This document shows positions 53,539 through 62,050 of a stretch of DNA of 64,000 nt, one piece after another; positions within the stretch are counted from its first letter, which is position 1; every line of letters starts with the position of its first letter. Both the position numbers and the translations under genes were made by a program. This stretch comes from an uncultured Pseudoteredinibacter sp. (GTDB lineage Bacteria > Pseudomonadota > Gammaproteobacteria > Pseudomonadales > Cellvibrionaceae), in contig NZ_CANMSS010000007.1 of assembly GCF_947500695.1 (NCBI RefSeq), forward strand, positions 62,001 through 126,000. Reading direction: 5' to 3'. The notes below the pieces were generated by a model that saw only the letters and a program-made list of their open reading frames with translations, did not search any database and was not told where the DNA came from.

Positions 53539-55551
53539 CTATTCTTCATTGGCGGCAAAGTCTAGCAGCAAGGCACCACCATCAACCAACTCACCCGGCT
53601 GGAAAAAGAAACTATTCACCACACCATCGGCTGGCGCACGAATCGTATGCTCCATCTTCATCGCCTCCATTACCAATAGCGCATCTTCCTTCTTCACCGC
53701 ATCACCAGCAGCCACCAAATGCGTCACCATCGTACCGTTCATTGGCGCCGTTAAACCGCCTTCACCACCGGTATCTTGATCTTCGCCCATATCAGGCTTG
53801 GATATCTTAAAGCTTACTGCACCCTTACTGGTGTACAAACTAAAGCCATCATCATGGGCTGCAACCGTAGCGCTTAAACGATGGCCGTTTAAATCTGCAC
53901 GCAACTCGCTGCCATCCAGCTTGCCTTGAGCACTAATCGTTTCACCGCCCATATCAATCAAATAGGTGGTCTGACCATTGCGCTGTTGAACCTCAACATC
54001 CACAGGGCATTCCTGTTCATGATGTAGCAGAGTAACGGTTTGAATATGGGGCTCGTTCAAGCGCCAGTTACCACTGCAGTGCCAAGGTGAAGTGTGATCA
54101 CCGCAAGCATTGGCGCGGGCGTCGGCTTCTTCAGCTTGCTGCAGCAGTACAAACAAGGCTGCCAGAGGTAACTCATCACTTAAAGCCTTCTCGTCATCAT
54201 GGAAAATATCCCCATGATGCTTTTCGATAAAACCGGTATCCAAGTCTGCTTCTTTAAAGGCAGGTGCGTTAGACAAGTTATAAAGAAAATCCAAGTTTGT
54301 GGTTAAGCCACTGATACGGTATTCCTTTAAAGCCTTGCTCATGCGAGCCAGCGCCTTATCACGGTTTTCGTCCCAAACAATCAGCTTGGCGATCATAGGA
54401 TCGTAATAAACACTAACCTCATCGCCTTGACGAACACCAGTATCGACACGAACGTTTTCGCTTTCTTCCGGTGCCTGTAAAAACTCTAAAACACCGGTAG
54501 CGGGTAAAAACTCATTATCAGGATCTTCAGCATAAACACGGGCCTCAAAAGCATGACCGCTAATGCTTAGCTCATCCTGAAGCAGTGGCAAGTGCTCACC
54601 AGAAGCAACACGCAGCTGCCACTCAACCAAGTCTTGGCCGGTAATATATTCCGTTACAGGGTGTTCTACCTGAAGGCGAGTATTCATTTCCATGAAGTAG
54701 AAAGAACCATCGGTATCGAGCAAAAACTCAACTGTACCCGCACCTTCATAGTTAATCGCTTGGGCGGCTTTTAACGCGGCTTCACCCATTTGTTGGCGCA
54801 GCGCCTCGGTCATGCCTGGGGCGGGTGCTTCTTCAATAACTTTTTGATGGCGACGCTGAACTGAGCAGTCACGCTCAAACAGGTAAACACCTTGACCATG
54901 TGTGTCACAGAAGACTTGAATTTCAACGTGACGAGGCTGGGTTAGGTATTTTTCTACCAGCATATGATCATCGCCGAAAGCGTTCATGGATTCACGCTTA
55001 GCAGCATCTAAGCCTTCATCAAATTCATCTTCGCTCCACACCTGACGCATGCCTTTACCACCGCCACCGGCAGCGGCTTTCAATAGCACGGGGTAGCCCA
55101 TATCGTCAGCTGCTTTTTTAATGATGTCGCGGCTTTGATCTTCACCATGATAACCTGGCACCAATGGTACACCGGCTTTTTCCATAATCTGCTTTGCGGC
55201 AGATTTAGAACCCATAGCCTCAATGGCGCCAATCGGTGGGCCGATAAAAACGATATTATTATCCGCACATTTACGGCAGAAATCGGCATTCTCAGAAAGA
55301 AAGCCATAGCCTGGGTGAATAGCTTGAGCGCCAGTTTTGATGGCTGCTTCAATAACTTTATCGCCTAACAAGTAAGATTCGCGAGAAGGCGCCGCACCGA
55401 TATGAATGGCTTCATCGGCCATGGCGACATGAAGAGCATGAGCATCGGCATCGGAATAGACCGCAACGGTGCGTACGCCCATTTTCTTAGCTGTTTTTAT
55501 TACCCGGCAGGCAATCTCACCGCGGTTAGCAATTAAAATTTTGTTAAACAT
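53539..55551 (-). CDS. liuD: Methylcrotonoyl-CoA carboxylase, biotin-containing alpha subunit
   Basis: A 670-residue subunit with biotin carboxylase (about 1-445: ILIANRGEIACRVIKTAKK, the ATP-grasp loop KAAAGGGGKGM and the HRRHQK-like QRRHQKVIEEAPAP) and a C-terminal biotinyl domain with EAMKMEH (Lys about 632). Together with LiuB it carboxylates 3-methylcrotonyl-CoA. It is 14 bp after liuC. Confidence 0.95.
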   Translation of the reverse strand: MFNKILIANRGEIACRVIKTAKKMGVRTVAVYSDADAHALHVAMADEAIHIGAAPSRESYLLGDKVIEAAIKTGAQAIHPGYGFLSENADFCRKCADNNIVFIGPPIGAIEAMGSKSAAKQIMEKAGVPLVPGYHGEDQSRDIIKKAADDMGYPVLLKAAAGGGGKGMRQVWSEDEFDEGLDAAKRESMNAFGDDHMLVEKYLTQPRHVEIQVFCDTHGQGVYLFERDCSVQRRHQKVIEEAPAPGMTEALRQQMGEAALKAAQAINYEGAGTVEFLLDTDGSFYFMEMNTRLQVEHPVTEYITGQDLVEWQLRVASGEHLPLLQDELSISGHAFEARVYAEDPDNEFLPATGVLEFLQAPEESENVRVDTGVRQGDEVSVYYDPMIAKLIVWDENRDKALARMSKALKEYRISGLTTNLDFLYNLSNAPAFKEADLDTGFIEKHHGDIFHDDEKALSDELPLAALFVLLQQAEEADARANACGDHTSPWHCSGNWRLNEPHIQTVTLLHHEQECPVDVEVQQRNGQTTYLIDMGGETISAQGKLDGSELRADLNGHRLSATVAAHDDGFSLYTSKGAVSFKISKPDMGEDQDTGGEGGLTAPMNGTMVTHLVAAGDAVKKEDALLVMEAMKMEHTIRAPADGVVNSFFFQPGELVDGGALLLDFAANEE

Positions 55552-55565
55552 AATAATCTTCCCGC

Positions 55566-56363
55566 TTATTGAATCCAGTTGGCTTGACGTTTTTCCAAAA
55601 AGGCAGTCAAACCTTCTTGGCCTTCTTCTGACACACGAATAGCGGCGATACGCTCGCTGGTATCAGCAATCAATGCGCTATTAATTTCACGTTCTGCAAC
55701 ATCGGCGACTAGCTTCTTAGCCTGGGCGACAGCTTGTGGGCTATTGCCAAGTAGGGCGCCGATTAAATTTTCTAATGCTTCATCCAATTGCGCTTCTTCA
55801 ACCACTTCGCTAACCAAGCCCAGTGCTTGAGCTTCTTGGGCCTTAAAGCGTTCGGCAGTAAGAAAGTAGCGTCGCGCAGCGCGCTGTCCCATAGCGGCAA
55901 TCACATAGGGGCTGATGGTGGCTGGGATTAAACCGATTTTCACTTCGCTTAAGCAGAAGCTGGCGCGCTCGCTGGCTACCGCCATATCGCAACAAGCTAC
56001 TAGGCCAACGGCACCACCAAAAGCTGCGCCTTGTACGCGGGCAATGGTGGGCTTGCTCATAAAGTTTAAGCGGCGCAGCATTTCGGCCAGCGCATTAGCG
56101 TCAGTTAGATTTTCCTCATAACTGTAAGTCGCCATGCGTTTCATCCAGCCAAGGTTGGCGCCTGCTGAGAAACTCTTGCCTTCGGCGGCCAGTACAACGA
56201 TGCGCACTTTATCGTCTTGGTCTGCATCGGCGAAGGCTCCGCTAAGCTCGGCAATCACGCTGTCATCGAAGGCATTGTGAATGTCTGGGCGTCCTAAGCT
56301 GATGGTGCGAACACCACGAGCATCGGTGCTGATGTTTAAGGTCTTTTCAATTGATTCGCTCAT
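55566..56363 (-). CDS. liuC: Methylglutaconyl-CoA hydratase
   Basis: A 265-residue crotonase-fold enzyme, hydrating 3-methylglutaconyl-CoA to HMG-CoA. Oxyanion-hole segments SFSAGANLGWMKRM and GAAFGGAVGLVACCDMAVA, and the acyl-enzyme Glu region FCLSEVKIGLIPATISPYV. Nine bp after liuB. Confidence 0.93.
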   Translation of the reverse strand: MSESIEKTLNISTDARGVRTISLGRPDIHNAFDDSVIAELSGAFADADQDDKVRIVVLAAEGKSFSAGANLGWMKRMATYSYEENLTDANALAEMLRRLNFMSKPTIARVQGAAFGGAVGLVACCDMAVASERASFCLSEVKIGLIPATISPYVIAAMGQRAARRYFLTAERFKAQEAQALGLVSEVVEEAQLDEALENLIGALLGNSPQAVAQAKKLVADVAEREINSALIADTSERIAAIRVSEEGQEGLTAFLEKRQANWIQ

Positions 56364-56372
56364 GATGACCCC

Positions 56373-57980
56373 TTACATGCGGAAGATGCCGAACTTGGTA
56401 TCGTCGATTTCACGATTCAAGCTGGCAGAAATACTAAGGCCCAATACCATACGAGTATCGGCTGGATCTATTACGCCATCATCCCACAAGCGAGCGGAGG
56501 CATAATAAGGGTGACCTTGGCGATCGTACTCATCGATGATGGGCTGTTTAAACTTAGCCTCGTCTTCTTCGCTCCAGTTTTCGTTCTTAGCTTCAAACTG
56601 GTCACGCTTAATAGTCGAAAGAACGCCGGCCGCTTGTTCACCACCCATTACTGAGATGCGTGCATTTGGCCACATAAATAAGAAGCGAGGATCATAAGCG
56701 CGGCCACACATGCCGTAGTTACCGGCACCAAAAGAACCACCAATAAGTACAGTAAACTTAGGTACTTGGGCACAGGCTACCGCGGTAACCATCTTGGCGC
56801 CGTGTTTGGCGATGCCGCCCGCTTCGTACTGCTGGCCAACCATAAAGCCGGTAATATTCTGTAGGAACACCAGTGGTATTTTGCGCTGTGCACAAAGCTC
56901 TACAAAGTGGGCGCCTTTTTGTGCAGACTCACCAAATAAAATACCATTGTTAGCGACGATACCCACTGGATAACCAAAGATACGCGCAAAACCGCACACT
57001 AATGTGGTGCCATATAGTGCTTTAAATTCATCGAATTCAGAGCCATCAACAATGCGCGCGATAACTTCACGGACATCATAAGGCTTGCGAGAATCTTTCG
57101 GGATAACGCCATATATTTCTTTGCTGTCGTAAGCCGGCTCAACGCTGTCTTGAATATCCATATTCAATGGCTTCTTGCGATTTAAGCGGTCAACCGCTTG
57201 GCGAGCTAGTTGCAAAGCATGGTGATCATTTTGTGCATAGTGATCGGCTACGCCCGAAGTGCGGCAGTGAACATCAGCACCACCTAAATCTTCAGCGCTT
57301 ACGATTTCACCAGTTGCCGCTTTAACCAGCGGTGGGCCACCGAGGAAAATAGTGCCTTGTTCTTTCACGATGATAGATTCATCGGCCATGGCCGGTACAT
57401 AAGCACCACCAGCTGTACAAGAACCCATTACCGCCGCGATTTGCGGAATGTTCTTTGAAGACATATTGGCTTGGTTAAAGAAGATGCGACCAAAATGTTC
57501 GCGGTCTGGAAATACATCATCTTGACGAGGTAGGTTAGCACCACCGGAGTCCACCAAAGATATACATGGTAGATGGTTTTGCTCAGCAATGGTTTGTGCG
57601 CGCAAATGTTTTTTTACGGTCAGCGGATAGTAACTGCCACCTTTTACGGTCGCGTCATTGGCAATGATCATGCACTCTTGACCACTGACTCGGCCGATGC
57701 CGGTAATAATGCCTGCCGCTGGGACATTATCTTCATAAACTTCATAGCCCGCGAGCTGGGATAGCTCTAAAAACGGTGAGCCTGGGTCCAACAGGTTTTT
57801 CACGCGATCGCGGGGTAGTAATTTACCACGGCTGACGTGACGTTGCTGGGAGCGTTCGCCACCACCTTGTTTGATGGTATCGAGCTTGCCTTGCAAGTCG
57901 TCCACTTGAGTTTGCATATGCTCGGCGTTTTCTTGGAAATCCGCCGCGCGGGTGTTTAGCTTGGATTGAATTTTAGCCAT
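56373..57980 (-). CDS. liuB: Methylcrotonoyl-CoA carboxylase, beta (carboxyltransferase) subunit
   Basis: A 535-residue carboxyltransferase. Conserved stretches: [56 protein letters not shown], and [24 protein letters not shown]. It pairs with LiuD to give the active complex. It is downstream of the SDR gene by 39 bp. Confidence 0.96.
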   Translation of the reverse strand: MAKIQSKLNTRAADFQENAEHMQTQVDDLQGKLDTIKQGGGERSQQRHVSRGKLLPRDRVKNLLDPGSPFLELSQLAGYEVYEDNVPAAGIITGIGRVSGQECMIIANDATVKGGSYYPLTVKKHLRAQTIAEQNHLPCISLVDSGGANLPRQDDVFPDREHFGRIFFNQANMSSKNIPQIAAVMGSCTAGGAYVPAMADESIIVKEQGTIFLGGPPLVKAATGEIVSAEDLGGADVHCRTSGVADHYAQNDHHALQLARQAVDRLNRKKPLNMDIQDSVEPAYDSKEIYGVIPKDSRKPYDVREVIARIVDGSEFDEFKALYGTTLVCGFARIFGYPVGIVANNGILFGESAQKGAHFVELCAQRKIPLVFLQNITGFMVGQQYEAGGIAKHGAKMVTAVACAQVPKFTVLIGGSFGAGNYGMCGRAYDPRFLFMWPNARISVMGGEQAAGVLSTIKRDQFEAKNENWSEEDEAKFKQPIIDEYDRQGHPYYASARLWDDGVIDPADTRMVLGLSISASLNREIDDTKFGIFRM

Positions 57981-58019
57981 AGCGAAGTCTCGCTTCCTGT
58001 TGGTTTATTGTTTCAAATT

Positions 58020-58907
58020 CTATTTTGTTGCGTTGTCTTTCAATATCTGGGGTGTCTCACCACGGTGAAACCCTTCGAATGCTTGGTTGTTTTTGTCGGC
58101 CACTTTTATTTCGTAAAGTGGTGAGCTTAGGCACAATGAGCTGCCGCCATCTACTGGAATGGTGGCGCCATTGATATAGGCCGCGCCATCGCTCAATAAG
58201 AAACATACGGCTGAGCTGATTTCAGATTCGGTGCCCATACGCCCAGTAGGTACGGCCTGGCCGAATTTGGGGATGCGGGCAATCATGTCTGGGTCTTCAT
58301 AGCTGTCCATGCCTGATGAGGCGATATATCCTGGAGCGACGCTATTAACACGTACACCGCTATTGGCCCATTCGATGGCTTGGGTTTGGCTGAGGTTTTC
58401 CATGCCGGCTCTTGCGGCGCCACTGTGGCCCATTAATGGCATGCCGCCAAAATAGTCGGCGGTAATATTCACTACGCTGCCGCCATGTTCTTGCATGCTT
58501 TGTTTAAAAACTTCGCGAGCGACAATAAAACCGCCGACTAGGTTGTTGCGTACTACCGCTAGAAAACCATTGGCGCTGATGTCTTTTAGCTCTGCTGGGA
58601 ATTGGCCGCCGGCGTTGTTTACTAAGCCGTGAATAGGGCCGTGGTTTTCTACGAAGCCTTGAATGACTTCGACGACTCCAGCTTCGTCACGAATATCGAC
58701 GCTGCCATAATCGGCTTGGCCACCATCACTAATTATTTCGTCTTTTACGGTTTGCAGTTTGTCGATACTGCGTCCAAGTAAAAGTACTTTGGCGCCTAGT
58801 GAAGCCAGTTCATGGGCAATACAACGGCCGATACCGGAACCGCCACCGGTGACCAATACGGTTTTGTTGTTAAAACTATTTGCTGCTAAGGATGACTGGT
58901 AGCTCAT
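58020..58907 (-). CDS. SDR oxidoreductase, trans-2-enoyl-CoA reductase-like
   Basis: A 295-residue short-chain dehydrogenase: TGGGSGIGRCIAHELASLGA for NADP(H), NNAGG, and SVAPGYIASSGM. The usual catalytic YxxxK is replaced by GHSGAARAGM, the form found in peroxisomal trans-2-enoyl-CoA reductase and 2,4-dienoyl-CoA reductases. It is inserted between liuA and liuB, which are normally adjacent, and may act on an enoyl-CoA side product or in acyclic terpenoid breakdown. It has a C-terminal extension of about 30 residues. Confidence 0.82.
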   Translation of the reverse strand: MSYQSSLAANSFNNKTVLVTGGGSGIGRCIAHELASLGAKVLLLGRSIDKLQTVKDEIISDGGQADYGSVDIRDEAGVVEVIQGFVENHGPIHGLVNNAGGQFPAELKDISANGFLAVVRNNLVGGFIVAREVFKQSMQEHGGSVVNITADYFGGMPLMGHSGAARAGMENLSQTQAIEWANSGVRVNSVAPGYIASSGMDSYEDPDMIARIPKFGQAVPTGRMGTESEISSAVCFLLSDGAAYINGATIPVDGGSSLCLSSPLYEIKVADKNNQAFEGFHRGETPQILKDNATK

Positions 58908-58965
58908 CGGGCTTCCTTTGTATTCTTTATATTTTAGAGTTTTGCTTTTGTGCCTGCTTTGCGGT

Positions 58966-59067
58966 TTGTTGTCACGCCAGGGGTTTCAAAATCGTGTAAA
59001 TACATCCATGTAGCTCCCCCACTGCATCCCTGCAGTGAGGGTTTTGAACCCCCTAGCATGACAACAA
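58966..59067 (-). repeat. GGA double-hairpin element C
   Basis: Arms 58966-58991 and 59042-59067 (26 nt): three mismatches as DNA, two of which become G.U on the minus strand. Minus-strand hairpin 1 is CACTGCAGGGATGCAGTG (59037-59020), hairpin 2 TACATGGATGTA (59012-59001), then TTTACACG. Confidence 0.88.
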
Positions 59068-59134
59068 CCCTCGTTCAGTGTTCTTTTTTAAATTTTGTTC
59101 TGTTTTCTTGTCGGTTACGTGCCTGTCGGCCGGC

Positions 59135-59236
59135 TTGCTGTTACTGTTGTGCTTTCAAAAACACGTAAATATGTCCCTATAGTTTCCCCACTGCATTCCT
59201 GCAGTGAGGATTTTGAAAGCACAACAGTAACAACAA
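59135..59236 (-). repeat. GGA double-hairpin element D
   Basis: Arms 59135-59160 and 59211-59236 pair at 25 of 26 positions; the odd one is G.U on the minus strand. Minus-strand hairpin 1 is CACTGCAGGAATGCAGTG (59206-59189); hairpin 2 is TATAGGGACATA (59181-59170), then TTTACGTG. Confidence 0.9.
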
Positions 59237-59285
59237 TCCTCTTTTAGTGTTCTTTTAAAGTAATTTTTCTCTGCTTGTTACCGGC

Positions 59286-59387
59286 TTTGTGTGCTGTATG
59301 CGTCTTCAAAAACACGTAAATATGTTCCTATAGCTTCCCCACTGCGTCCTTGCAGTGAGGATTTTGAAAACGCATACAGCACACAAG
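59286..59387 (-). repeat. GGA double-hairpin element E
   Basis: Arms 59286-59311 and 59362-59387 pair at 24 of 26; one mismatch is G.U on the minus strand, the other at the outer end. Minus-strand hairpin 1 is CACTGCAAGGACGCAGTG (59357-59340); hairpin 2 is TATAGGAACATA (59332-59321), then TTTACGTG. Confidence 0.88.
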
Positions 59388-59501
59388 TCCTACATTCAAA
59401 AAGTCACACCATACATTTAGATAGAGTGTGATTCCCAAAATAGTGATTTTTCTAACTCACTAAATGGTGCAACGCAGCTATCGCGCAAAAAGCGCATTTC
59501 T

Positions 59502-60671
59502 CTATTTGGTTTCGTTGAAGAGTTCTCTTCCGATCAACATCCTTCTCACTTCTGAAGTACCCGCACCAATCTCATACAACTTAGCATCACGTAGTAAACG
59601 ACCTGTTGGGAATTCGTTGATGTAACCGTTGCCGCCCAAGGTTTGGATCGCTTGCAGTGCCATTTGCGTGGCTTTTTCGGCGGTGTATAGAATAACGGCG
59701 GCGGCATCTTTACGGGATTCTTCGCCACGGTCACAGGCTTTGGCTACGGCGTATAGGTAGGCACGGCTGGCGTTCAAGTCGGCGTACATGTCGGCAACTT
59801 TGCCTTGCATTAATTGGAATTCACCAATGGATTGGCCGAACTGCTTGCGATCGTGGATATAAGGGACAACCTCGTCCATACAAGCTTGCATGATGCCAAC
59901 CGGGCCACCAGAAAGAACGGTACGTTCGTAATCTAGACCGCTCATCAATACGGCGGCGCCTTTGTTGAGTTGGCCTAGGATATTTTCTTCTGGTACTTCA
60001 CAGTCTTGGAAAACCAACTCACAAGTATTGGAGCCGCGCATGCCTAGTTTGTCCAGCTTTTGATGGCGAGAGAAGCCAGGGAAGTCACGCTCTACAATAA
60101 ATGCTGTAATACCGCGGCTGTGGGCTTCCATATCGGTTTTGGCGTAGATCACGTAAGTGTGAGCGTCAGGGCCGTTGGTGATCCACATTTTGTTGCCGTT
60201 TAATACGTATTTATCGCCTTTCTTTTCAGCACGCAGTTTCATGCTGACGACATCAGAGCCGGCATTGGGCTCAGACATGGCTAGGGCACCAATGTGCTCA
60301 CCAGAACATAGCTTTGGTAGATACTTTAGCTTTTGTTCGTGGGTACCGTTTTTGTGGATTTGGTTTACACAAAGGTTAGAGTGGGCGCCATAAGATAGGC
60401 CAACTGAGGCACTGGCGCGGGAGATCTCTTCCATCGCGATCACGTGGGCCAGGTAACCCATATTGGTGCCGCCGTATTCTTCGGCTACGGTCATACCCAA
60501 TAGGCCCATGTCACCAAATTTGCGCCACATATCCATTGGGAATTCGTTTTTCTCGTCGATATCCTGAGCACGCGGGGCCAGTTCGGCTTGAACAAATTGG
60601 TATACCGCATCGCGCAGCATATCCACGTCCTGGCCTAGGTCAAAGTTTAGGGTAGGGTATGAAACGTTCAT
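59502..60671 (-). CDS. liuA: Isovaleryl-CoA dehydrogenase
   Basis: A 389-residue acyl-CoA dehydrogenase that oxidises isovaleryl-CoA to 3-methylcrotonyl-CoA. Signatures [20 protein letters not shown] and the C-terminal [20 protein letters not shown]; the isovaleryl-type catalytic Glu lies in [12 protein letters not shown]. It directly follows liuR (45 bp) and starts the catabolic operon. Confidence 0.95.
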   Translation of the reverse strand: MNVSYPTLNFDLGQDVDMLRDAVYQFVQAELAPRAQDIDEKNEFPMDMWRKFGDMGLLGMTVAEEYGGTNMGYLAHVIAMEEISRASASVGLSYGAHSNLCVNQIHKNGTHEQKLKYLPKLCSGEHIGALAMSEPNAGSDVVSMKLRAEKKGDKYVLNGNKMWITNGPDAHTYVIYAKTDMEAHSRGITAFIVERDFPGFSRHQKLDKLGMRGSNTCELVFQDCEVPEENILGQLNKGAAVLMSGLDYERTVLSGGPVGIMQACMDEVVPYIHDRKQFGQSIGEFQLMQGKVADMYADLNASRAYLYAVAKACDRGEESRKDAAAVILYTAEKATQMALQAIQTLGGNGYINEFPTGRLLRDAKLYEIGAGTSEVRRMLIGRELFNETK

Positions 60672-60716
60672 ATCAAAGCTCCGTAAAAAGGCAGATATTA
60701 GTCAGTTATTTTGTGC

Positions 60717-61118
60717 TTATGCTTGTTGTTTAGAGGCTAACGCCTCTAGTGCTTCAAGCGCTCGGTTTTCAGATTCTTGCAGGTCTAGCATCATCACTTC
60801 GATATCGTGCAGTTGCTGTTCCAGGTAATTCTTGCGTTCGCGTATCTTGGCGAGCAATGTGTTGAGCTGGTCTTCATTGCTTTGGCCTGGGTTGTACATG
60901 CCGATAATGTCTCGGCTTTCATCTAGGGTTAGCCCCAGTCTCTTACCGCGCAGTATCAATTTGAGCTTGGTGCGGTCAGCAGGGGTGTAGATTCGTGTTT
61001 GCCCCTTTCTTGTAGGGTTTAGAAGCCCTTTGTCTTCATAAAAACGAATGGCGCGGGTGGTGATATCGAACTCTTTAGCCAGCTCTGAGATGCTGTAGGT
61101 TTTATTCTTCTGTTCCAT
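60717..61118 (-). CDS. liuR: MerR family regulator LiuR
   Basis: About 133 residues from the preferred ATG at 61118 (MEQKNKTYSISELAKEF); eight more are open upstream. N-terminal MerR HTH (TTRAIRFYEDKGLL), then LKLILRGKRLGLTLDESRDII and a coiled-coil dimer helix. No metal-binding cysteines, in keeping with an acyl-CoA-type ligand. It precedes liuA as in other liu loci, and a palindromic operator is just upstream. Confidence 0.9.
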   Translation of the reverse strand: MEQKNKTYSISELAKEFDITTRAIRFYEDKGLLNPTRKGQTRIYTPADRTKLKLILRGKRLGLTLDESRDIIGMYNPGQSNEDQLNTLLAKIRERKNYLEQQLHDIEVMMLDLQESENRALEALEALASKQQA

Positions 61119-61164
61119 ATTCCGGCTTTGCTCTTCATTCAAGTATTGAACACTATAAATAAAG

Positions 61165-61180
61165 TTGACGTTAACGTAAA
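61165..61180 (-). promoter_or_regulatory. Candidate LiuR operator and liu promoter
   Basis: On the minus strand TTTACGTTAACGTCAA, an ACGTTAACGT-centred near-perfect palindrome, followed by TATAGT (61157-61152) as a likely -10. The operator lies in the promoter, as usual for MerR-family activators, about 45 bp upstream of the liuR start. Confidence 0.65.
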
Positions 61181-61317
61181 GGTAAAGCGAGCTTGCGTGC
61201 CTGTAATTTTCAGCTATTTTCTAAGCTATTGAGATGTATGGTTTTTATTGTTTGTGAGCGCTAACAAATATAGCGGCAGTGTATAAACGTTTGCGCTAAG
61301 GGGCATCTAAAAAGGAG

Positions 61318-61920
61318 TTATTTGCGGCTGACGCCCTGTAATAAGGCCGACTTTAAGGCTTGATAGTAGCTGCTAAATTGGGCGCTATTGTCTGTCTGTT
61401 GTAACCAGTATCGTACGCTATCGAGGCGTAAACAATCGTACATGCGGCTGATCTGCCAGGCGGGAATATCATTACGTATGAGCCCCTGTAATTGGGCCTT
61501 CTCAATCCGCTCAATACGGTAGCTTCGGCCTGGGGCGAATAAATCGAGTTCTTGATTATTACCTTGCTCGGTATAGCTGAAGACCTGGGTGTGCTTCTCC
61601 AGCATGATTAATAGGCGCTTATGCTTTTCGATCCAGTCGCTGATTTCACCTATATTGGTGGGCACCAGTGCATCTTCCGCATTGCCGATAAGTTCATCTT
61701 CTGCCCAAAAGCTTCTATTGGCTAGCCACTTGATGGCTAGGGCCTCTAGGATGGCGCTTTTGTTATTAAAGTAGTTAAAGAAGGTCTTGCGGCTTATTCC
61801 TGCTGCTTGCGCCAAATCATCGATGGTAAGCTGTTCAAAATCGAGTGCTTCTAGCATGCTTTCGGCGATTGCCAGAATATGCTCTCGAGTAGCCTGTTTT
61901 TTTTCTTCTCTAAGTCCCAT
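61318..61920 (-). CDS. TetR family regulator divergent from the acyl-CoA carboxylase
   Basis: A 200-residue regulator: REHILAIAESMLEALDFEQL, then TIDDLAQAAGISRKTFFNYFNNK in the HTH. The C-terminal ligand domain is Tyr/Gln-rich near its end. It reads away from the carboxylase gene across a 130-bp gap with a palindromic site, so it probably represses both itself and that gene. Confidence 0.85.
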   Translation of the reverse strand: MGLREEKKQATREHILAIAESMLEALDFEQLTIDDLAQAAGISRKTFFNYFNNKSAILEALAIKWLANRSFWAEDELIGNAEDALVPTNIGEISDWIEKHKRLLIMLEKHTQVFSYTEQGNNQELDLFAPGRSYRIERIEKAQLQGLIRNDIPAWQISRMYDCLRLDSVRYWLQQTDNSAQFSSYYQALKSALLQGVSRK

Positions 61921-61985
61921 AGTCTTTCTGTCTGATGGTGTTGATTTATGGCTGGGTATTCATATAAAGAATGCTTGTTAAATTA

Positions 61986-62000
61986 TTACACTAAGTGTAA
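61986..62000. promoter_or_regulatory. Palindromic operator in the TetR / carboxylase divergent promoter
   Basis: TTACACTAAGTGTAA, a perfect 15-bp palindrome with central A. A second half-like TTTGTGTAAAA follows directly. It is about midway between the two divergent starts. Confidence 0.65.
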
Positions 62001-62050
62001 CTTTGTGTAAAACCTTAATTTTATCGCTTTCAATCTTATGGATTTTCAGC

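Noticed and set aside
53253..59387. Hairpin elements as integron attC sites
   Set aside because: attC sites keep their outer ends and vary inside; here the core is conserved and the arms vary. No integrase and no cassette-like genes.
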